64,000 nucleotides of DNA, taken from assembly GCA_910577045.1 (NCBI GenBank), contig CAJTLB010000008.1, positions 90,018-154,017 on the forward strand. The letters are read 5' to 3'. Positions 61,423 through 64,000 of the stretch are shown piece after piece. The notes beneath the pieces are model-generated. The model was not told the origin of the DNA and searched no databases. It worked only from the letters and a program-made list of their open reading frames with translations. Both the position numbers and the translations under genes were made by a program. Origin of the DNA: an uncultured Lachnospiraceae bacterium (GTDB lineage Bacteria; Bacillota; Clostridia; Lachnospirales; Lachnospiraceae). How positions within the stretch are numbered: position 1 is the first letter of the stretch; the number at the start of each line of letters is the position of its first letter.

Positions 61423-63152
61423 TATGCATCCTCCTTATCCATTTGAGAATAATAGATTTCTTGGTATGCCTCACAGCCCTTTAACAACTCTTCATGCTTC
61501 CCTTCACCAACAATCTTTCCTTCATCCATAACAATTACTTTATCTGCTTCCATAACAGATGTAATTCTCTGTGCAATAATTACCTTTGTAGTCTCCTTTA
61601 ATGTAGTAGAAAAGCTTTCCCTAATCTTACTTTCTGTCGCCGTATCTACCGCACTGGTACTATCATCTAAAATCAATATTTTTGGTTTCTTTAAAAGGGC
61701 CCTGGCAATACAAAGCCTCTGCTTCTGCCCGCCTGATACATTTACGCCTCCCTGCCCAAGCTCTGTATCATAACCATCTGTAAAAGAATTAATAAACTCT
61801 TCTGCTTGTGCTGCCCTAGCTGCCGCAGAAACCATATCTTCTGAGGCACTTTCATCACCCCACTGTAAATTTTCTTCAATTGTACCAGAAAATAAAACAT
61901 TTTTTTGAAGTACCATGCCTACTCCATTCCTTAAATGTTGCAAAGAATATTCTTTTACATTGATGCCATCTACTAAAACTTCTCCTTCATCTGCATCATA
62001 CAACCTTGGTATCATTTGGACTAAACTTGTTTTCCCACAACCCGTAGAACCAATAATCCCTATTGTTTCTCCTGGATTTACTACAAAGGAAATATTATCT
62101 AAAACTTTTTCATGGTTATCTTTATAATAACGGAAAGAAACATTTTTAAACTCAATCTTTCCTTTTTGGACCTGTAAATCCTTTCTACTTGCACAATCGT
62201 CTGTTAAGTCAATTTCTTCATTTAACACTGCCTGCACACGTTTTGCAGAAGCAATTGCCCTTGAACTTTGCAAAAGTACCATAGAAAGCATCATTAATGA
62301 CATTAATATTTGTGTAATATAAGTAATAAATGCCGTTAAATCCCCTACCTGCATCCCACCTGCAATTACTTGGTTCCCACCAAACCAAACTACTGCAAGC
62401 ACAGTAAGGTTCATAGCAAGTGTCATAACTGGCATCATTAAAATCATAACACGGAATGCACTTAAACTAGCCTCTTTTAAATCTTGGTTTGCCTCAGAAA
62501 ACTTTTCTTCTTCATAATTCCCCCTTACAAAGGATTTAATAACACGTACATTTGTAAGAGCTTCCTGAATCCCAGAATTTACTCGATCTAATTTTTTTTG
62601 CATAATATCAAACCTTGGGAATGCTACCCGTACAATAGAAAATATTGCAAGAGCCAATAGTGGCACTACCATCAAAATCACCATAGCAAGTTTTGGGTTC
62701 ATCATAACCGCCATAATTACTGCCCCAATTAACATGCCTGGTGCACGGAGCATCATACGGAGTGCCATATTAACTAAATTTTGCATCTGAGTAATATCAT
62801 TTGTTAAACGTGTCACCAAAGATCCTGTACTAAATTTATCAATATTAGCAAAAGAAAACTTTTGTATTTTTAGAAACGCGTCTCTCCTTACATCGGCAGC
62901 AAAACTAATTGCCCCTTTTGCTCCAAAATAAGCGCCGCCTATTCCTCCTGCCATCATTAAAAATGCGGTTAAAATCATAGTAACGCCTATTCCAATAATG
63001 TAAGGTATATTCCTTCCTGCTACTCCTTCATTAATAATCCGTGACATAAAATATGGCATTAGCACTTCCCCTAGTACTTCTACTATCATTAGGCATGGGC
63101 CTACAATAAAAGAAACTAGATAAGGCTTTACATATTTTAGATACTGCTTCAT
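61422..63152 (-). CDS. ABC exporter half-transporter, degenerate-site subunit
   Basis: 576 residues. The six-segment membrane domain covers about residues 15-320. The ATPase domain has GIIGSTGCGKTSLVQMIPRL as Walker A, NVSGGQKQRLCIARALL as signature, and ILILDDSTSAVDTATES as Walker B, where Asp replaces the catalytic Glu. The asymmetric site matches the non-catalytic subunit of heterodimeric exporters. AAGGAGG precedes the ATG. It follows the MarR gene by 39 bases, so the three form one operon. Confidence 0.92.
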   Translation of the reverse strand: MKQYLKYVKPYLVSFIVGPCLMIVEVLGEVLMPYFMSRIINEGVAGRNIPYIIGIGVTMILTAFLMMAGGIGGAYFGAKGAISFAADVRRDAFLKIQKFSFANIDKFSTGSLVTRLTNDITQMQNLVNMALRMMLRAPGMLIGAVIMAVMMNPKLAMVILMVVPLLALAIFSIVRVAFPRFDIMQKKLDRVNSGIQEALTNVRVIKSFVRGNYEEEKFSEANQDLKEASLSAFRVMILMMPVMTLAMNLTVLAVVWFGGNQVIAGGMQVGDLTAFITYITQILMSLMMLSMVLLQSSRAIASAKRVQAVLNEEIDLTDDCASRKDLQVQKGKIEFKNVSFRYYKDNHEKVLDNISFVVNPGETIGIIGSTGCGKTSLVQMIPRLYDADEGEVLVDGINVKEYSLQHLRNGVGMVLQKNVLFSGTIEENLQWGDESASEDMVSAAARAAQAEEFINSFTDGYDTELGQGGVNVSGGQKQRLCIARALLKKPKILILDDSTSAVDTATESKIRESFSTTLKETTKVIIAQRITSVMEADKVIVMDEGKIVGEGKHEELLKGCEAYQEIYYSQMDKEDA

Positions 63153-63191
63153 CCTATTTTCCTCCTTGTTGCAAACTTATTATGTTTAAAC

Positions 63192-63623
63192 CTAATTTGT
63201 CAAAATATTTTCTACCATTCGGTCCATAAAACTGCTTAATAGTTTAAGCTCTTCCTCCGAAAACCCTTGAAACATTTGATGTTCTATCTCTTGGAACATC
63301 TTATGGCTTTCTGCCACAATCTCTTTTCCTAGCACTGTCATTTCCATATGCTTTTTTCTTTCATCTAAATTATCTAGGCTCCGTTTAATATACCCTCCCT
63401 TTTCCAACTTTTTCAATGTAACTGCTAGTGCAGATGGGGAAATTTCCATGCTTTCTGCTATTTCTGCCTGTGAAGCATTGGGATGGTGTGCAATGTGCAT
63501 TAACACTTGATGTTGTCCTCGATACACCTGAGTAGCACTAACCCTTTTATCTATAATACGCATCATAGCCCGGTTCACACTTCTAAATTTCCTTGCCGTT
63601 TCCTTTACTAGCTCTTCTTCCAT
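63192..63623 (-). CDS. MarR-family regulator
   Basis: About 143 residues. YRGQHQVLMHIAHHPNASQA, EIAESMEISPSALAVTLKKL, and EKGGYIKRSLDNLDERKKH form the winged helix with its D-E-R-K wing. The N- and C-terminal helices are for dimerisation. The start is taken at the ATG 63623 (AAGGGG nine bases upstream); the frame opens earlier at 63677, which lies next to the palindrome and has no ribosome site. It likely represses the ABC exporter operon until a ligand binds. Confidence 0.9.
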   Translation of the reverse strand: MEEELVKETARKFRSVNRAMMRIIDKRVSATQVYRGQHQVLMHIAHHPNASQAEIAESMEISPSALAVTLKKLEKGGYIKRSLDNLDERKKHMEMTVLGKEIVAESHKMFQEIEHQMFQGFSEEELKLLSSFMDRMVENILTN

Positions 63624-63683
63624 TTCCTCTTTCCCCTTCCTGATATAGAACGCCTTATATCTTAATTGATTAACCATATAATA

Positions 63684-63697
63684 ATTAACCAGTTAAT
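63684..63697. promoter_or_regulatory. likely MarR operator
   Basis: ATTAAC and GTTAAT arms with two bases between, located just after the predicted transcription start of the marR operon. A weaker related half-palindrome (TTAACTAGATAA) lies right after the -10. Binding would block transcription. Confidence 0.6.
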
Positions 63698-63713
63698 CGT
63701 TATCTAGTTAAGT

Positions 63714-63741
63714 ATTATAATATAAAAAATAAATATGTCAA
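63714..63741 (-). promoter_or_regulatory. sigma-A promoter of the marR-ABC operon
   Basis: TTGACA (63741-63736), 16 bases, TATAAT (63719-63714) on the minus strand, perfect boxes. The leader to the chosen start is about 85 bases and contains the operator. Confidence 0.85.
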
Positions 63742-63773
63742 GAGATTTTTTCCATACAAAAAATAAAACCCAA

Positions 63774-63795
63774 AAATTTTGATTTTTCAAAATTT
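63774..63795 (-). terminator. terminator after tRNA-Trp
   Basis: AAATTTTGA and TCAAAATTT arms with a four-base loop, followed on the minus strand by TTGGGTTTTATTTTTT. AT-rich, so a weak but likely terminator of the rRNA-tRNA transcript. Confidence 0.6.
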
Positions 63796-63812
63796 CTGAG
63801 TCCTTATTATAA

Positions 63813-63885
63813 CAGGGGCAGTAGGATTTGAACCCACGACCTGCGGTTTTGGAGACCGATATTCTACCAGCTGAACTATACCCCT
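63813..63885 (-). tRNA. tRNA-Trp (CCA)
   Basis: A 73-base cloverleaf read on the minus strand: acceptor AGGGGTA paired with TGCCCCT (one G-U), D arm, anticodon loop CTCCAAA with CCA, T arm GTGGGTTCAAATCCTAC, discriminator G. The CCA end is not encoded. It lies 66 bases after the 23S rRNA end, so it is likely part of that transcript. Confidence 0.95.
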
Positions 63886-63951
63886 ATTTTCTATATGATT
63901 TTCCTGCACCCTCAAAACTGTATACTGCCTCATCCATTTTCTCTCTTCCTT

Positions 63952-64000
63952 GGTCAAGCCCTCGACCGATTAGTAACAGTCAGCTCCACATGTTGCCATG
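63952..64000 (-). rRNA. 23S rRNA, 3' end (partial)
   Basis: The minus strand here reads GAGCTGACTGTTACTAATC then GGTCGAGGGCTTGACC, the conserved 3' end of 23S rRNA. The rest lies beyond the right edge. No 5S rRNA was found after it, only tRNA-Trp. Confidence 0.9.

Noticed and set aside
1..64000. CRISPR arrays, insertion sequences with inverted ends, prophage or origin signals
   Set aside because: No repeat-spacer pattern, no transposase beyond the Rpn-like remnant, and no phage or replication genes were seen.

Overview
The window reads as part of the chromosome of a motile, low-GC Firmicute, most likely a clostridium of the Lachnospiraceae type (inference). The grounds are a T-box leader on pheST, a glmS ribozyme, a sigma-D type flagellin promoter, a T4P/T2S-like cluster with a DUF4860-like protein, and clostridial-style enzymes. 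Nearly everything is on the minus strand; argH is the only confident plus-strand gene.

Positions 1-34.4 kb are a very large flagellin glycosylation locus. Flagellin (34133-32685, sigma-28 promoter at 34329-34355) is followed by a TPR-type glycosyltransferase. After a promoter region at 30.33-30.57 kb comes a tightly packed, partly overlapping run of about 25 genes that leaves the window at its left edge. First is a phospho-decoration module at 30.3-24.3 kb: two Gfo/Idh oxidoreductases (one fused to a TagD-like cytidylyltransferase), a glycerophosphodiesterase, a LicD-type phosphotransferase, and a LicC-like nucleotidyltransferase fused to a PLP aminotransferase. Next is a hexapeptide acetyltransferase gene split by a run of nine G. 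Then comes an AT-rich block (about 23.3-8.7 kb) with nonulosonic-acid genes (NeuB-type synthase, two CMP-sugar synthetases, a PseG-like domain, a KdsC-like phosphatase, an HMGL-like aldolase), methyltransferases and two DUF115/MptE-like (Maf-like) proteins. Last come GT2, GT8, GT4 and RgpF-type transferases and a HAD protein. At least 13 of these proteins carry the same small Rossmann-like domain at one end.

Positions 34.4-41 kb are housekeeping: a PilZ c-di-GMP receptor, queA, pheT and pheS behind a Phe T-box, and a GltD-like flavoprotein. Positions 41.2-45.5 kb look accessory: an Rpn-nuclease remnant, a GNAT, an MBL hydrolase, a TetR regulator with paired operators, a methyltransferase and a HAD phosphatase. 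glmS with its ribozyme follows. Then comes a compact type IV pilus-like cluster (PilT-type ATPase, small membrane proteins, PilC/GspF, a transglutaminase lipoprotein). After that are argH, an MscS channel, glgB, a CapA-type protein, a heterodimeric ABC exporter under a MarR regulator, tRNA-Trp, and the 3' end of a 23S rRNA gene.

The most interesting points are the poly-G tract (a likely phase-variation switch of glycan acetylation), the recurring Rossmann-like module, and the predicted CDP-activated decoration pathway next to a nonulosonic-acid pathway, all linked to flagellin. Assignments come from reading motifs, without database searches; exact sugar identities are not known.
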